10,126 nt of DNA from Calditrichota bacterium. GTDB taxonomy: Bacteria > Calditrichota > Calditrichia > Calditrichales > Calditrichaceae. Location: NCBI GenBank assembly GCA_024278715.1, contig JAJRSN010000216.1, positions 1-10,126 on the forward strand, read 5' to 3'. Positions 1 through 7,663 of this stretch are shown here, one piece after another (the first letter of the stretch is position 1; every line of letters starts with the position of its first letter). A model generated the notes under the pieces. The model saw nothing but the letters and a program-made list of their open reading frames with translations. It had not been told where the DNA came from and did not search any database. The position numbers were made by a program, and so were the translations under genes.

Positions 1-677
1 AAGCCGAGGAAAAATCCTAGCATCAGCCAAAAAGCGACTTTGGGCGGAATATCGGTTCCCAAAAGCTCAACGTAATTAAAGGTGTAATTGCCGGTGGTAT
101 GACCGTGCACAAAATAAAGACCGAGAATCGAAATCAACATGAACAAACCGCTTGCCTGCGTGAAAATAAAAAATTTCAACGTGGCGTAAACGCGGTTATC
201 GTGTCCCCAAATTCCGATAAGGAAGTAAAGGGGAATGAGCATGATCTCCCAGAAAAAATAAAAAAGGAAAAGATCGAGCGCCATAAAAACGCCGGTAAGT
301 CCCGCCAGAATCCACAATAAATTAAAGTGGAAAAAACCGATTCTTTTTTGGATTCCTTTCCATGAACAGGCAACGGCAAGCAATCCCAAAAAGCTGGTAA
401 GAACAATCAATAAAATGCTGAAACCGTCAACGGCTAAAAAGTATTCTATTCCCCATTGCGGAATCCAGGCGGCTTTTTCGGACAAGAACCACTGCTGCTG
501 CTGAAGGTCAAAACCTCGTTGCGCCAAAAACGAAATCCATAATTTTACGCTGAAAACCAGGTGGACAATCATAACGATTAAAGAAATCCACCTTGGGGCA
601 TCTTTGTGCCAACGACCCGTAAGCCAGGCAACCAAACCGCCGAAAAGTAACCATAAATATAAGAACGTTAATGTCAT
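1..677 (-). CDS. nuoM: NADH-quinone oxidoreductase subunit M, N-terminal part (gene runs off the window at base 1)
   Basis: NuoM is one of the antiporter-like, proton-translocating subunits of the complex I membrane arm. The frame is open from an ATG at 677-675 to the window edge: 225 codons of a protein normally near 500 residues, so about the first six or seven of 14 membrane helices are present. Landmarks in my translation are MTLTFLYLWLLFGG at the start, CSWKGIQKR near 104-112, and the helix FYFFWEIMLIPLYFLIGIWG, whose glutamate is residue 144, the number of the essential TM5 Glu in E. coli NuoM. This is followed by TLKFFIFTQASG (about 166-177) and ends in WLMLGFFLG. The essential TM7 lysine lies beyond the window. 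The start overlaps the nuoL stop as ATGA (677-674), suggesting translational coupling; a weak GGTGA lies four bases upstream. The alternatives NuoL and NuoN fit worse, because the residues between the helices match NuoM. Confidence 0.96.
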   Translation of the reverse strand, partial: MTLTFLYLWLLFGGLVAWLTGRWHKDAPRWISLIVMIVHLVFSVKLWISFLAQRGFDLQQQQWFLSEKAAWIPQWGIEYFLAVDGFSILLIVLTSFLGLLAVACSWKGIQKRIGFFHFNLLWILAGLTGVFMALDLFLFYFFWEIMLIPLYFLIGIWGHDNRVYATLKFFIFTQASGLFMLISILGLYFVHGHTTGNYTFNYVELLGTDIPPKVAFWLMLGFFLG

Positions 678-2569
678 AGGATCACCACAATTGTTATTGA
701 TACCACTGCTCCAAGGGCAATGCCCAGAATGTAACGACGAACCTTACCCGATTGCGTGTAGCTGAAAGCGTAATGAAATTGTCTCGACATCCACGGCAGA
801 AAGACATAGAAAAGATCGATGAAGTCCCGTTTATTGGTTCGAGCGATCCAGACGTAAGGACGGATGAACAAGCGCTCGTAAAGCCAGTCAAATCCGAGAC
901 CGGACAGGAAGAATTGCTGCAATCCTTTACCAAAACTTGTATCGGTAAAGTTCGTGACGATTTGCTGCTTTTTAAGATAAAGCACGTAAGCCAGGTAAAT
1001 TGAAACCAGGGCCAGAACAGCCGTTAAAATCTGAGAGAAATATTCCAGACTGACATTTTCATGAGCCGTCTCTTCTATCGCCGGAAGCGCGGATTTCATA
1101 AAATCGCTGAACAGGGTAAAATGTCCCATGGTGCCGGGCAGTTCGATAAATCCGCCGAACAGAGCAAAAAAAGCGAGGACAATTAAAGGAACGTGAATAG
1201 TCCATTTCGGAAAATGACTGACGTCTATTTTTTGTTGACCGAAAAAGGTCACAAAAACCATTCTGAAGGTGTAGAAGGCGGTAATAAAAGCGCCGAATAC
1301 CGCAGCCGCCCATAAATAGATATTTCCGCCCTCTCCTGACCAGGCAAACCAGATGATGGCGTCTTTACTGTAAAAACCGGCGGTCACCAGCGGCAATGCT
1401 GCCAGCGAGCCAGAACCGATAAGGAAGGTCCAAAAAGTAACGGGCAACGCCTTGGCTAAACCGCCCATTTTGAACATGTTCTGCTCATGGTGCTGAGCTA
1501 AAATAATGGCGCCCGCACCCAAAAAGAGCAGGGCTTTAAAAAAAGCGTGAATCATAAAATGGAAAATCGCCGCGCTCCAGGCGCCAACGCCGAGGGCTAA
1601 AAACATGTAACCTATTTGGCTTATGGTGGAATAAGCTAAAACGCGTTTAATATCAACCTGAGTTATACCGGCAAATCCGGCGACCAAAAGCGTGGCGGCG
1701 CCCACAATGGCTACCACTAACATGGAAACAGGAGCCAATTCGTAAATACCGTGCATGCGGGCGATCAGATAAACGCCGGCTGTTACCATAGTAGCGGCAT
1801 GGATTAAAGCGCTGGTGGGCGTAGGACCCGCCATTGCGTCGGGCAACCACACTTGCAGCGGTAGTTGCGCCGATTTACCGACAGCTCCGCCCAATAAAAG
1901 CAGCGTGGCAATCACCGCCAGATTATTACCGACCGACCAGGTTTGAGGTGCCTGGGTTAAAATTTGCTCAATATTCAAAGTTCCGAAACTGTAAAAAAGT
2001 AAAAACAGTCCGATAGCCATGGCTGCATCACCGACGCGCGTAACAATAAAAGCCTTGCGAGCCGCATAGCCGTTGGCGGAATCTTTGTACCAGAAGCCGA
2101 TCAGCAAATAACTACACAAACCGACGCCTTCCCAGCCAAGGTAAAGCAGCAGCAGGTTATCCCCGAGCACCAACAAAAGCATGGCGCCGACAAACAAATT
2201 CATGTAGGCAAAAAAGCGGCTAAAACTCTCGTCGTCTGCCATGTATTCAACAGAATAAAGATGAATCCAGAAGCCGACAAAGGTAATCACAAAAGTAAAG
2301 ACAAGCGACAATGCGTCGAGATGCAGAGCAATATTCACGTTAAAACGGTCAACAGCAATCCATGTCCAGAGCGTTTGAACAAAGGCGTCGCCTTCCGGCG
2401 GCGAACTCAGGAATCTGATTCCGATAAGAATGGTAATAAGCGCCGCAATTCCGATGGAACCGACGCCGACAAAGGCAGACAATGTTTTGCCTAATTTTTT
2501 ACCGAAAAGGGCTAAAATCAAAAAGCCGAGAAATGGTAAAGTCGGAACAAGCCAAAGAAAATCGTACAT
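674..2569 (-). CDS. nuoL: NADH-quinone oxidoreductase subunit L
   Basis: NuoL is the distal antiporter-like subunit of the membrane arm, with a long lateral helix that runs along the arm. The protein has 631 residues (E. coli 613) and is almost entirely hydrophobic. The proton-path residues are all visible at a constant +3 shift from E. coli: E147 in YLGWEGVGLCSYLLIGFWY, D181 in RVGDAAMA, K232 in VGKSAQLPLQVWLPDAM, H257 in SALIHAATMVTAG, H337, H341 and K345 in FHFMIHAFFKALLFL, and K402-D403 in GFYSKDAI. The C-terminal 120 residues fit the lateral helix plus a last membrane anchor (hydrophobic end, about 613-631). The start follows the nuoK stop by one base and has a strong GAGGGG site five bases upstream; the stop overlaps the nuoM start. 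Family relatives such as MrpA or HyfB are excluded by the position between nuoK and nuoM. Confidence 0.98.
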   Translation of the reverse strand: MYDFLWLVPTLPFLGFLILALFGKKLGKTLSAFVGVGSIGIAALITILIGIRFLSSPPEGDAFVQTLWTWIAVDRFNVNIALHLDALSLVFTFVITFVGFWIHLYSVEYMADDESFSRFFAYMNLFVGAMLLLVLGDNLLLLYLGWEGVGLCSYLLIGFWYKDSANGYAARKAFIVTRVGDAAMAIGLFLLFYSFGTLNIEQILTQAPQTWSVGNNLAVIATLLLLGGAVGKSAQLPLQVWLPDAMAGPTPTSALIHAATMVTAGVYLIARMHGIYELAPVSMLVVAIVGAATLLVAGFAGITQVDIKRVLAYSTISQIGYMFLALGVGAWSAAIFHFMIHAFFKALLFLGAGAIILAQHHEQNMFKMGGLAKALPVTFWTFLIGSGSLAALPLVTAGFYSKDAIIWFAWSGEGGNIYLWAAAVFGAFITAFYTFRMVFVTFFGQQKIDVSHFPKWTIHVPLIVLAFFALFGGFIELPGTMGHFTLFSDFMKSALPAIEETAHENVSLEYFSQILTAVLALVSIYLAYVLYLKKQQIVTNFTDTSFGKGLQQFFLSGLGFDWLYERLFIRPYVWIARTNKRDFIDLFYVFLPWMSRQFHYAFSYTQSGKVRRYILGIALGAVVSITIVVIL

Positions 2570-2570
2570 A

Positions 2571-2879
2571 TTAACCCCTCATGTTACTGGCGGCATCCGA
2601 ATCAAGGGTTTTGAACTTTTGATAAACCTGTATTAACAAAGCCAGACCAACCGCAACTTCTGCGGCAGCCATAGTTAAGATGAAAATAAACATTACCTGT
2701 CCGTCGGGAGCGTTGTATCTTGCGCCCGCAAAGATAAAAGCAAGACCGGCGGCGTTTAACATGATTTCCACCGAAATCAACATGAACAGAATATTACGCC
2801 GAATCATCACGCCTAAAAATCCGAGAAAAAACAGAATACTGGCGATAACCAGACCCGTATTTAAAGAGATGGAACTCAT
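2571..2879 (-). CDS. nuoK: NADH-quinone oxidoreductase subunit K
   Basis: NuoK is the small three-helix membrane subunit (ND4L homologue) that carries two buried glutamates of the proton path between NuoH/J and the antiporter-like subunits. The protein has 102 residues (E. coli 100). The two key glutamates are E38 in FMLISVEIMLNAAGLAF and E74 in LTMAAAEVAVGLALL, each two residues beyond E. coli E36 and E72. The loop DGQVMFIF and the C-terminal MRG also match E. coli. The ATG overlaps the nuoJ stop as ATGA (2879-2876) and is preceded by a strong GAAGGAG with a seven-base spacer, which fixes the start. The stop lies one base from the nuoL ATG. Confidence 0.98.
   Translation of the reverse strand: MSSISLNTGLVIASILFFLGFLGVMIRRNILFMLISVEIMLNAAGLAFIFAGARYNAPDGQVMFIFILTMAAAEVAVGLALLIQVYQKFKTLDSDAASNMRG
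2575..2580 (-). promoter_or_regulatory. Shine-Dalgarno site of nuoL inside the end of nuoK
   Basis: On the minus strand this reads GAGGGG, five bases before the nuoL ATG. It covers the last sense codons of nuoK, whose TAA stop lies in the spacer. Ribosomes finishing nuoK are therefore placed to restart on nuoL, and the site supports the chosen nuoL start. Confidence 0.8.
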
Positions 2880-3409
2880 TCTTCCGCTCCTTCTAATTCT
2901 AAAAAGCGATGCACAACCTTTTTCTTCCGTCGAGCCAGATGGTAGGCTCCGACAATTCCCGCAAGAAGCAAAATGGCGGACAGCTCCACGCCTATCAGAT
3001 AAGTGGTAAAAAGCGATTGACCCACCAGTTTGGGATCAATAACTTTTCCCGAAACCGGAACGGAACCCGACGAGCTGATGATGAAGATTACTTCGAGCAG
3101 TAAAATAAGGCTGAGAAAAGCCGGAAAAATCCAGCCGGAAAACGAGAGCCATTGTTTTTCCTGCTTAACCGCTTCTTCGCCCAGGTTGAGCATCATTACG
3201 ACAAAAACAAAGAGCACGGTTATGGCGCCCGCGTAGATCATTATTTCAAGTGCGGCGATAAAAGGCGCGCCGATAAGAAAGAACATCACTGCCGTGGCAA
3301 GAAGAGACACAACCATGTACAGCAGCGCGTGAATCACATTGGCGCGGGTAATTACCATAATTGTCGAAATAATGGCAATAATGGCTGCAATGTAAAATAG
3401 AATTGTCAT
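2876..3409 (-). CDS. nuoJ: NADH-quinone oxidoreductase subunit J
   Basis: NuoJ (ND6 homologue) is a five-helix membrane subunit between NuoH and NuoK. Its third helix changes shape (pi-bulge) in known structures and is thought to gate the water wire that couples quinone reduction to pumping. The protein has 177 residues (E. coli 184). The signature helix ALEIMIYAGAITVLFVFVVM spans about 53-72, with E55 and Y59 at the same numbers as in E. coli. The C-terminal helix SAILLLAGIVGAYHLARRKK ends in a basic stretch and then an acidic tail (FLELEGAEE). A moderate AAGGG lies nine bases before the ATG. The gene follows nuoI after 51 bases, the widest gap here, and its TGA overlaps the nuoK ATG. NuoJ is poorly conserved overall, but position and the TM3 motif leave little doubt. 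Confidence 0.96.
   Translation of the reverse strand: MTILFYIAAIIAIISTIMVITRANVIHALLYMVVSLLATAVMFFLIGAPFIAALEIMIYAGAITVLFVFVVMMLNLGEEAVKQEKQWLSFSGWIFPAFLSLILLLEVIFIISSSGSVPVSGKVIDPKLVGQSLFTTYLIGVELSAILLLAGIVGAYHLARRKKKVVHRFLELEGAEE
2887..2893 (-). promoter_or_regulatory. Shine-Dalgarno site of nuoK inside the end of nuoJ
   Basis: On the minus strand this reads GAAGGAG, seven bases before the nuoK ATG and within the last codons of nuoJ. It is one of the best ribosome binding sites in the window and confirms the overlapping nuoK start. Confidence 0.8.
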
Positions 3410-3460
3410 CTTTAATGACCCTTTTTCTCGGTAAAAGTTATCATTGATCTGATCCCGAAA
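3410..3460 (-). other. nuoI-nuoJ intergenic gap
   Basis: This 51-base gap is the longest non-coding stretch in the window. Apart from the moderate AAGGG ribosome site of nuoJ (3419-3423) I see no convincing promoter boxes, no T-run terminator and no stable hairpin. Short ATCA/TGAT repeats near 3450 are too small to call a structure. Confidence 0.6.
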
Positions 3461-3976
3461 TTATGGTTTTAAATCGTGAATATCGATCGGCGGATCTTCG
3501 TGTTGGGCTTCGCCTTTGCCTTTTCCGCCGACGGCGTAACCGGCAACGCGGTAAAAATTGTAATCGTGGTACTTGCCGGGACCGCTGATCAACAAGTTTT
3601 CTTTTTCATAAACCAGATTTTGACGGTCGTACTCAACCAGTTCAAAATCGGGAGTCAACTGAATAGCGTAAGTCGGGCAGGCGTCTTCGCAAAACCCGCA
3701 AAAAATGCAGCGCGAAAAATTGATCCTGAAAAACTCGGGATAGCGTCTGCCGGTTTCGTCTTCGGCAGCCTGCAAAGAAATACAATCAACCGGACAGGCG
3801 GCTGCGCACAAATAACAGGCAACGCAACGTTCGGCGCCGTCGGGATCGCGCGTAAGTACAATCCTGCCCCGCCAGCGCGCGGGAAGTTTCGCTTTTTCCT
3901 CCGGATATTGAATCGTAAAACGTTTGTGGAACGTGTGCAAAAAGGTCAACCACAAACTTCTTAAAATGCTAAACAT
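3461..3976 (-). CDS. nuoI: NADH-quinone oxidoreductase subunit I (two 4Fe-4S clusters, N6a and N6b)
   Basis: NuoI is the ferredoxin-like subunit that passes electrons from the NuoG side to cluster N2 through N6a and N6b. The protein has 171 residues (E. coli 180). The N-terminal 24 residues form the amphipathic segment that anchors it at the membrane. The two ligand sets are complete: C51, C54, C57, C61 in CVACYLCAAACP, and C90, C93, C96, C100 in CIFCGFCEDACP. The last Cys of each motif closes the other cluster, as in 8Fe ferredoxins. The segment PTYAIQLTPDFELVEYDRQNLVYEKENLL (its first half here at about 101-115) is typical of the family. The ATG is supported by GAGGAG five bases upstream. 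It follows nuoH after 22 bases. Confidence 0.98.
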   Translation of the reverse strand: MFSILRSLWLTFLHTFHKRFTIQYPEEKAKLPARWRGRIVLTRDPDGAERCVACYLCAAACPVDCISLQAAEDETGRRYPEFFRINFSRCIFCGFCEDACPTYAIQLTPDFELVEYDRQNLVYEKENLLISGPGKYHDYNFYRVAGYAVGGKGKGEAQHEDPPIDIHDLKP

Positions 3977-3981
3977 CTATG

Positions 3982-3987
3982 CTCCTC
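3982..3987 (-). promoter_or_regulatory. Shine-Dalgarno site of nuoI
   Basis: On the minus strand this reads GAGGAG, five bases before the nuoI ATG, in the 22-base gap after nuoH. It is a strong, conventional site and supports the chosen start. Confidence 0.8.
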
Positions 3988-3998
3988 ACGAATTTTCC

Positions 3999-4958
3999 TC
4001 AACCTCCGATTGCCAGTTTAATGGCTGCGGTAGCCAACAAATTTAGCAGCGAAAGCGGCAGCAGAATTTTCCAGCCCAATGACATTAACTGATCATAGCG
4101 CGGACGCGGTAAAGAGGCGCGCAGTAAAATGAACAGGGTAATAAACGCAAAGGTCTTAATAAAAAACCACACAATGGGCGGTAAAAACGAAGGACCCAGC
4201 CAGCCGCCGAAAAAGAAGGTAGCGATCATGGCGGAAATTAACGTAATGCCGAGATACTCGCCCACAAAGAACATTCCGAACTTCATTCCGGAATATTCCG
4301 AATGAAAACCGGCGACCAATTCGCTTTCGGCTTCGGGTAAATCAAACGGCGCGCGATGGGTTTCTGCCACGCCGGCCATAAAAAATATTACAAATCCGAT
4401 AAATTGCGGAATTACAAACCACATATTTTTCTGGGCTTCCACAATTTTAACCAGACTGAACGAATCGGAGAGGATAACCACGCCCATCAGAGAGATGCCC
4501 ATGAACACTTCATAAGAAATCACCTGCGCCGCGCCGCGCAATGAACCTAAAAGAGAATATTTATTATTGGACGAGATTCCTCCCAAAAGAATGCTGTAAG
4601 CGCCCAGGGACGACATGGCTAAAAAGAAGAGCAGCCCGATATTCATATCCGCGACTACAATCCCCGGGGCAAATGGAACAACGGCAAAACCAAGCAAAAC
4701 GGCGACAACAATAATTGTAGGCGCAAAAATAAAGACCCATTTGTCGGCAAAGGGAGCAATCCAGTCTTCTTTAAAAAATATTTTAACCATATCAGCCATA
4801 ACCTGCATCAAGCCGAAGGGACCGACGCGATTTGGTCCGTAACGATCCTGCCACAGGGCGAGCATCCGGCGTTCGTACCAGATCAGAAGAGCGGCTATCG
4901 AAAGCATTACAACAAGCACGCCAACGATTATCAAAAGATAGTAAAGAGTTTCGCTCAT
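3999..4958 (-). CDS. nuoH: NADH-quinone oxidoreductase subunit H
   Basis: NuoH (ND1 homologue) is the eight-helix membrane subunit that forms the entrance of the quinone chamber with NuoD and NuoB and begins the proton path. The protein has 319 residues (E. coli 325). Conserved blocks in order are ERRMLALWQDRYGPNRVGP (29-47), ADMVKIFFKEDW (55-66), SSNNKYSLLGSLRGAAQ (129-145), ISYEVFMGISLMGVV (147-161), ETHRAPFDLPEAESEL (199-214) and RASLPRPRYDQLMSLGWK. E150 corresponds to E. coli E157, and E209, E211, E213 to E. coli E216, E218, E220 in the acidic quinone loop. That loop reads HRAPFDLPEAESELVAG, nearer the general bacterial and mitochondrial form than the E. coli form. The start is five bases after the nuoG stop, with AGGA eight bases upstream, formed by the last codons of nuoG. 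Confidence 0.98.
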   Translation of the reverse strand: MSETLYYLLIIVGVLVVMLSIAALLIWYERRMLALWQDRYGPNRVGPFGLMQVMADMVKIFFKEDWIAPFADKWVFIFAPTIIVVAVLLGFAVVPFAPGIVVADMNIGLLFFLAMSSLGAYSILLGGISSNNKYSLLGSLRGAAQVISYEVFMGISLMGVVILSDSFSLVKIVEAQKNMWFVIPQFIGFVIFFMAGVAETHRAPFDLPEAESELVAGFHSEYSGMKFGMFFVGEYLGITLISAMIATFFFGGWLGPSFLPPIVWFFIKTFAFITLFILLRASLPRPRYDQLMSLGWKILLPLSLLNLLATAAIKLAIGG

Positions 4959-4963
4959 TGTTT

Positions 4964-7663
4964 CTATCCTGAAATTTTAACCCAGTTTGGAAATTTGAAA
5001 ATTTTCATTTCGGGTAATCCTATCGGAATACCCACCATACCCGACGGAAAAGAAGACGAAGTTTTGACCGGTAATTCGATTTGCTTGCCGTCGAGTAAAA
5101 CGTTTACTTTTTCGCCCTTAAAAGATTCGGCGTCTTTTTGATTAAGCAGTAAGTATGGTTTGGGCGCCAATTCCGCCACGCCTGGTGTGTAGATGCTTAA
5201 CTCGTCGCTTCCGAAAATGTGAAATACGGGAATGGCGAACCATTGGTCTTTTTGCGGCTTAAACGGTTCGGGAATGCGCGTGTAATACGGCGCGTCGGAA
5301 TCGGCTTGCGGTTCGAAAACGCGTAAGCCCGGATCGCCGCCGCGTAAAGCGCCGCCTACTTCAATCTGAAACTTGTTAACAGCCTGAACGGAATTCCAGC
5401 CCGGATACCAGAATCGGGAAATAAAAGGCGAAGGCGGCACGCCCTGATAGCCCTCCATGGTAAAAGACATGGGCGAATCTTCGTCTTCCGGCGGTTTGGG
5501 TTCGCTCACGTTAACATTCGCGTTCATTGAAGTGCGACCGGAATAGCGGTGCGACTGCCGCGGAATTTTTTGTCCGGCAATCCGGAAGTCGGCGTCGGGC
5601 GCAAGCTCTTTTACGGCTTTTAGTTCGGGAAAATCCTGTACGAGCGCCTCAATAAAATCATCCAGTTTCGAAAGCGCGCGACCGGCGTTCGAACCGTGCT
5701 CGGTCATTATTTGCCCGAGCCAGCGCCAGCTTTCTTTAACCGAATCGCCCGGGTAAAAAACCTGATAAAAACGCTGGGCGCGTCCTTCGTTATTCACCAG
5801 CGTTCCGTCGGATTCGGTAAAAGGACCGACGGGAACGACCAAATTGGCTTTATCCGTGGTCGAATTGTGCAAATAATGTAAAACAATCACATGCTTAAAG
5901 GCGTCGAATAATTTGTTTGCCTTATCTTCTTCAATTCTGCGGTAAAGATCGTTTTCCAAAATAATTAGGGTTTCGTAAGTATCGGAAAGCGCTTTTTCGA
6001 TCGCCTGATTTAAATTTTTTTCGTCCAGCAGCGCAAGACCAACGCTGTTGGCTTCGGGAACGGTCAGAAAGATCCACGGCGATTTTTGGCGTTTTTTCAA
6101 GGCGCGCGTTATGTTGGCGGCGGCTTCCAGTAAAGACTCGTTCAGGCAAGAGGTTCCGCTGACTATTAAGGGCTGTTTGGCGGAAAGAAGATTTTCGGCG
6201 ATTTGTTTTACAAGCTCGGTTTCTTCTTCGGTCAGGTTTTTGACTTCAGGAGCGGCGGAATCGATGTAATGCGCCACGGCGTGAGCAAGGCGTGCAATGT
6301 TGTCCGGAGCGTTGCGATAAACCGCTGTGGCGATGTCGTCCAGTTTTGTTTCGGTCGGCGTTAAAACAAAAAACGGGCTGCGCTCATCCTGCATCAATTC
6401 GAGAACAGCCATTTCGTGCCAGGTGGGAACATTCATCTTTATGGGCAATTCCATGGGTTTTTGGCGCGAAGCCTGTCGCAGGCTCAAAGTCAGCATGGGG
6501 GCGGTGTTCGTAACATCTTCGCCCAAAATAAGCACCGTGTCGGCTTTTTCCGTTTCCCGCAGCGAGGGAACTTTAGCGGGTCCTTCTTTAAGAATTTGTA
6601 TTGCCTTTAACGTCAGTTGATGTTCGACAGCCGAGACGCCGGCAAAAAAGTTCTCTTTTCCGACCAGCATTTGTAAAGCGTGATTGGATTCCAAAGAAGC
6701 CTTAGGAGAACCGATTCCCAACAGGCGTGGTTTTTTATCGAATATCTTTTTAAAATAATTGAATACAGTTTCCCGATCCACGGGTTCTAACCTGCCGCTT
6801 GCCTGTCCGCGGCGTAAAGGTTCGCGAATGCGTTGATCGCTGTTTACGTATTCATAACCAAAGCGACCGCGATCGCAGATAAAATAGCCGTTCACCTTGC
6901 CGTTGTAGCGGCTGGCGATGCGGCGAATGGTGCCGTAACGTTCGCCGGCGATGATGTTGCAGCCAAGACTGCAGTTGTGGCAAATAGAAGGAGCGGTGGT
7001 CAAATCCCATTTTCGCGTGAAGTGTTGTTTGTAGGTTTTGTCGGTAAAAACGCCGGTCGGGCAAACTTCCGCCAGGTTGCCGCTGAACTCGCTTTCCAAA
7101 ACGCCGTCTTCGTAACGACCGAAAAAGACGCGGTTGCGGGATGCAAACACGTTAAAGTCGCGACCTCCGGCGTACTCGCGGTAAAATCGCACACAGCGAT
7201 AACATTGGATGCAGCGATTCATCTCGTGATTGATGAAGGGACCGAGATATTGATTATTATGGGTGCGTTTATTGAAATCAAACCGTCGGTAGTTGTGACC
7301 GGACATTAAGGTCACGTCCTGCAGGTGGCATTCTCCGCCTTCGTCGCAAACCGGACAATCGTGCGGATGATTGGTCATCAAAAGTTCGATAATGTTTGCG
7401 CGAAAGTCTTTAACTTCCGGGGCGTTAACAGAAATACGCATTCCGTCAACAACGGGCTCCATACACGCCATCACGATTCTGCCTTTTTGGTCGTCTTCGC
7501 CGCTGTATTTTTTAACGGCGCATTGACGGCACGAACCGACCGAACCCAGGGCGGGGTGCCAGCAAAAATAAGGTAAGTCCAGTCCTAACGAGAGGATGGT
7601 TTGCAGCAGATTGTCTTTGGGATCGACTTCGTAAACGTTCCCATCTATAGTAATTTTAACCAT
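4964..7663 (-). CDS. nuoG: NADH-quinone oxidoreductase subunit G (E. coli-type, clusters N1b, N4, N5, N7)
   Basis: NuoG is the large subunit of the peripheral arm that carries electrons from NuoF to NuoI. The protein has 899 residues (E. coli 908). The N-terminal ferredoxin-like domain (1-80) holds the N1b ligands C34, C45, C48, C67. N5 ligands are H99, C103, C106, C112 (NHPHDCPVCDEGGEC). N4 ligands are C151, C154, C157 and C201. N7 ligands are C228, C231, C235, C263, at the same numbers as in E. coli. From about residue 224 on it is a molybdopterin-oxidoreductase fold, which in this family holds no molybdenum. A long segment, roughly 675-775, including HRYSGRTSMNANV and PGWNSVQAVNKFQ, matches the E. 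coli C-terminal insertion. The start directly abuts the nuoF stop and has GGAGG six bases upstream. The stop is five bases before nuoH. It aligns with E. coli NuoG from end to end by memory. Confidence 0.98.
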   Translation of the reverse strand: MVKITIDGNVYEVDPKDNLLQTILSLGLDLPYFCWHPALGSVGSCRQCAVKKYSGEDDQKGRIVMACMEPVVDGMRISVNAPEVKDFRANIIELLMTNHPHDCPVCDEGGECHLQDVTLMSGHNYRRFDFNKRTHNNQYLGPFINHEMNRCIQCYRCVRFYREYAGGRDFNVFASRNRVFFGRYEDGVLESEFSGNLAEVCPTGVFTDKTYKQHFTRKWDLTTAPSICHNCSLGCNIIAGERYGTIRRIASRYNGKVNGYFICDRGRFGYEYVNSDQRIREPLRRGQASGRLEPVDRETVFNYFKKIFDKKPRLLGIGSPKASLESNHALQMLVGKENFFAGVSAVEHQLTLKAIQILKEGPAKVPSLRETEKADTVLILGEDVTNTAPMLTLSLRQASRQKPMELPIKMNVPTWHEMAVLELMQDERSPFFVLTPTETKLDDIATAVYRNAPDNIARLAHAVAHYIDSAAPEVKNLTEEETELVKQIAENLLSAKQPLIVSGTSCLNESLLEAAANITRALKKRQKSPWIFLTVPEANSVGLALLDEKNLNQAIEKALSDTYETLIILENDLYRRIEEDKANKLFDAFKHVIVLHYLHNSTTDKANLVVPVGPFTESDGTLVNNEGRAQRFYQVFYPGDSVKESWRWLGQIMTEHGSNAGRALSKLDDFIEALVQDFPELKAVKELAPDADFRIAGQKIPRQSHRYSGRTSMNANVNVSEPKPPEDEDSPMSFTMEGYQGVPPSPFISRFWYPGWNSVQAVNKFQIEVGGALRGGDPGLRVFEPQADSDAPYYTRIPEPFKPQKDQWFAIPVFHIFGSDELSIYTPGVAELAPKPYLLLNQKDAESFKGEKVNVLLDGKQIELPVKTSSSFPSGMVGIPIGLPEMKIFKFPNWVKISG
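6875..6982 (-). other. N7 iron-sulfur cluster binding segment of NuoG
   Basis: These codons cover NuoG residues 228-263, with CHNCSLGC (C228, C231, C235) and C263 in FICDRGRFGYEYV. This is the complete four-cysteine set for cluster N7, an extra [4Fe-4S] cluster off the main electron path that is found in some bacterial complexes (E. coli, Thermus) and lost in mitochondrial ones. Confidence 0.88.

Noticed and set aside
176..406. Minus-strand open frame of 76 codons within nuoM
   Set aside because: It is a shifted frame of nuoM; the true nuoM frame is open through this region and has the conserved TM5 motif.
674..2569. nuoL as part of an Mrp antiporter or a formate hydrogenlyase-like complex
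   Set aside because: The flanking nuoK and nuoM, and the presence of NuoE, F and G with NADH and flavin motifs, identify a full complex I.
3410..3460. Possible hairpin, promoter or attenuator in the nuoI-nuoJ gap
   Set aside because: Only four-base inverted repeats and no T-run or convincing -35/-10 pair; an ordinary intra-operon gap explains it.
3476..3964. Plus-strand open frame of 162 codons opposite nuoI
   Set aside because: It lies wholly antisense to nuoI, whose cluster ligands are intact. The translation shows no recognisable domain, and its length comes from the codon pattern of the real gene.
6833..7309. Plus-strand open frame of 158 codons opposite the N7/N4 part of nuoG
   Set aside because: It is antisense to a strongly conserved region. 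The alanine- and valine-rich translation is typical of a mirror frame, and no ribosome site was seen.
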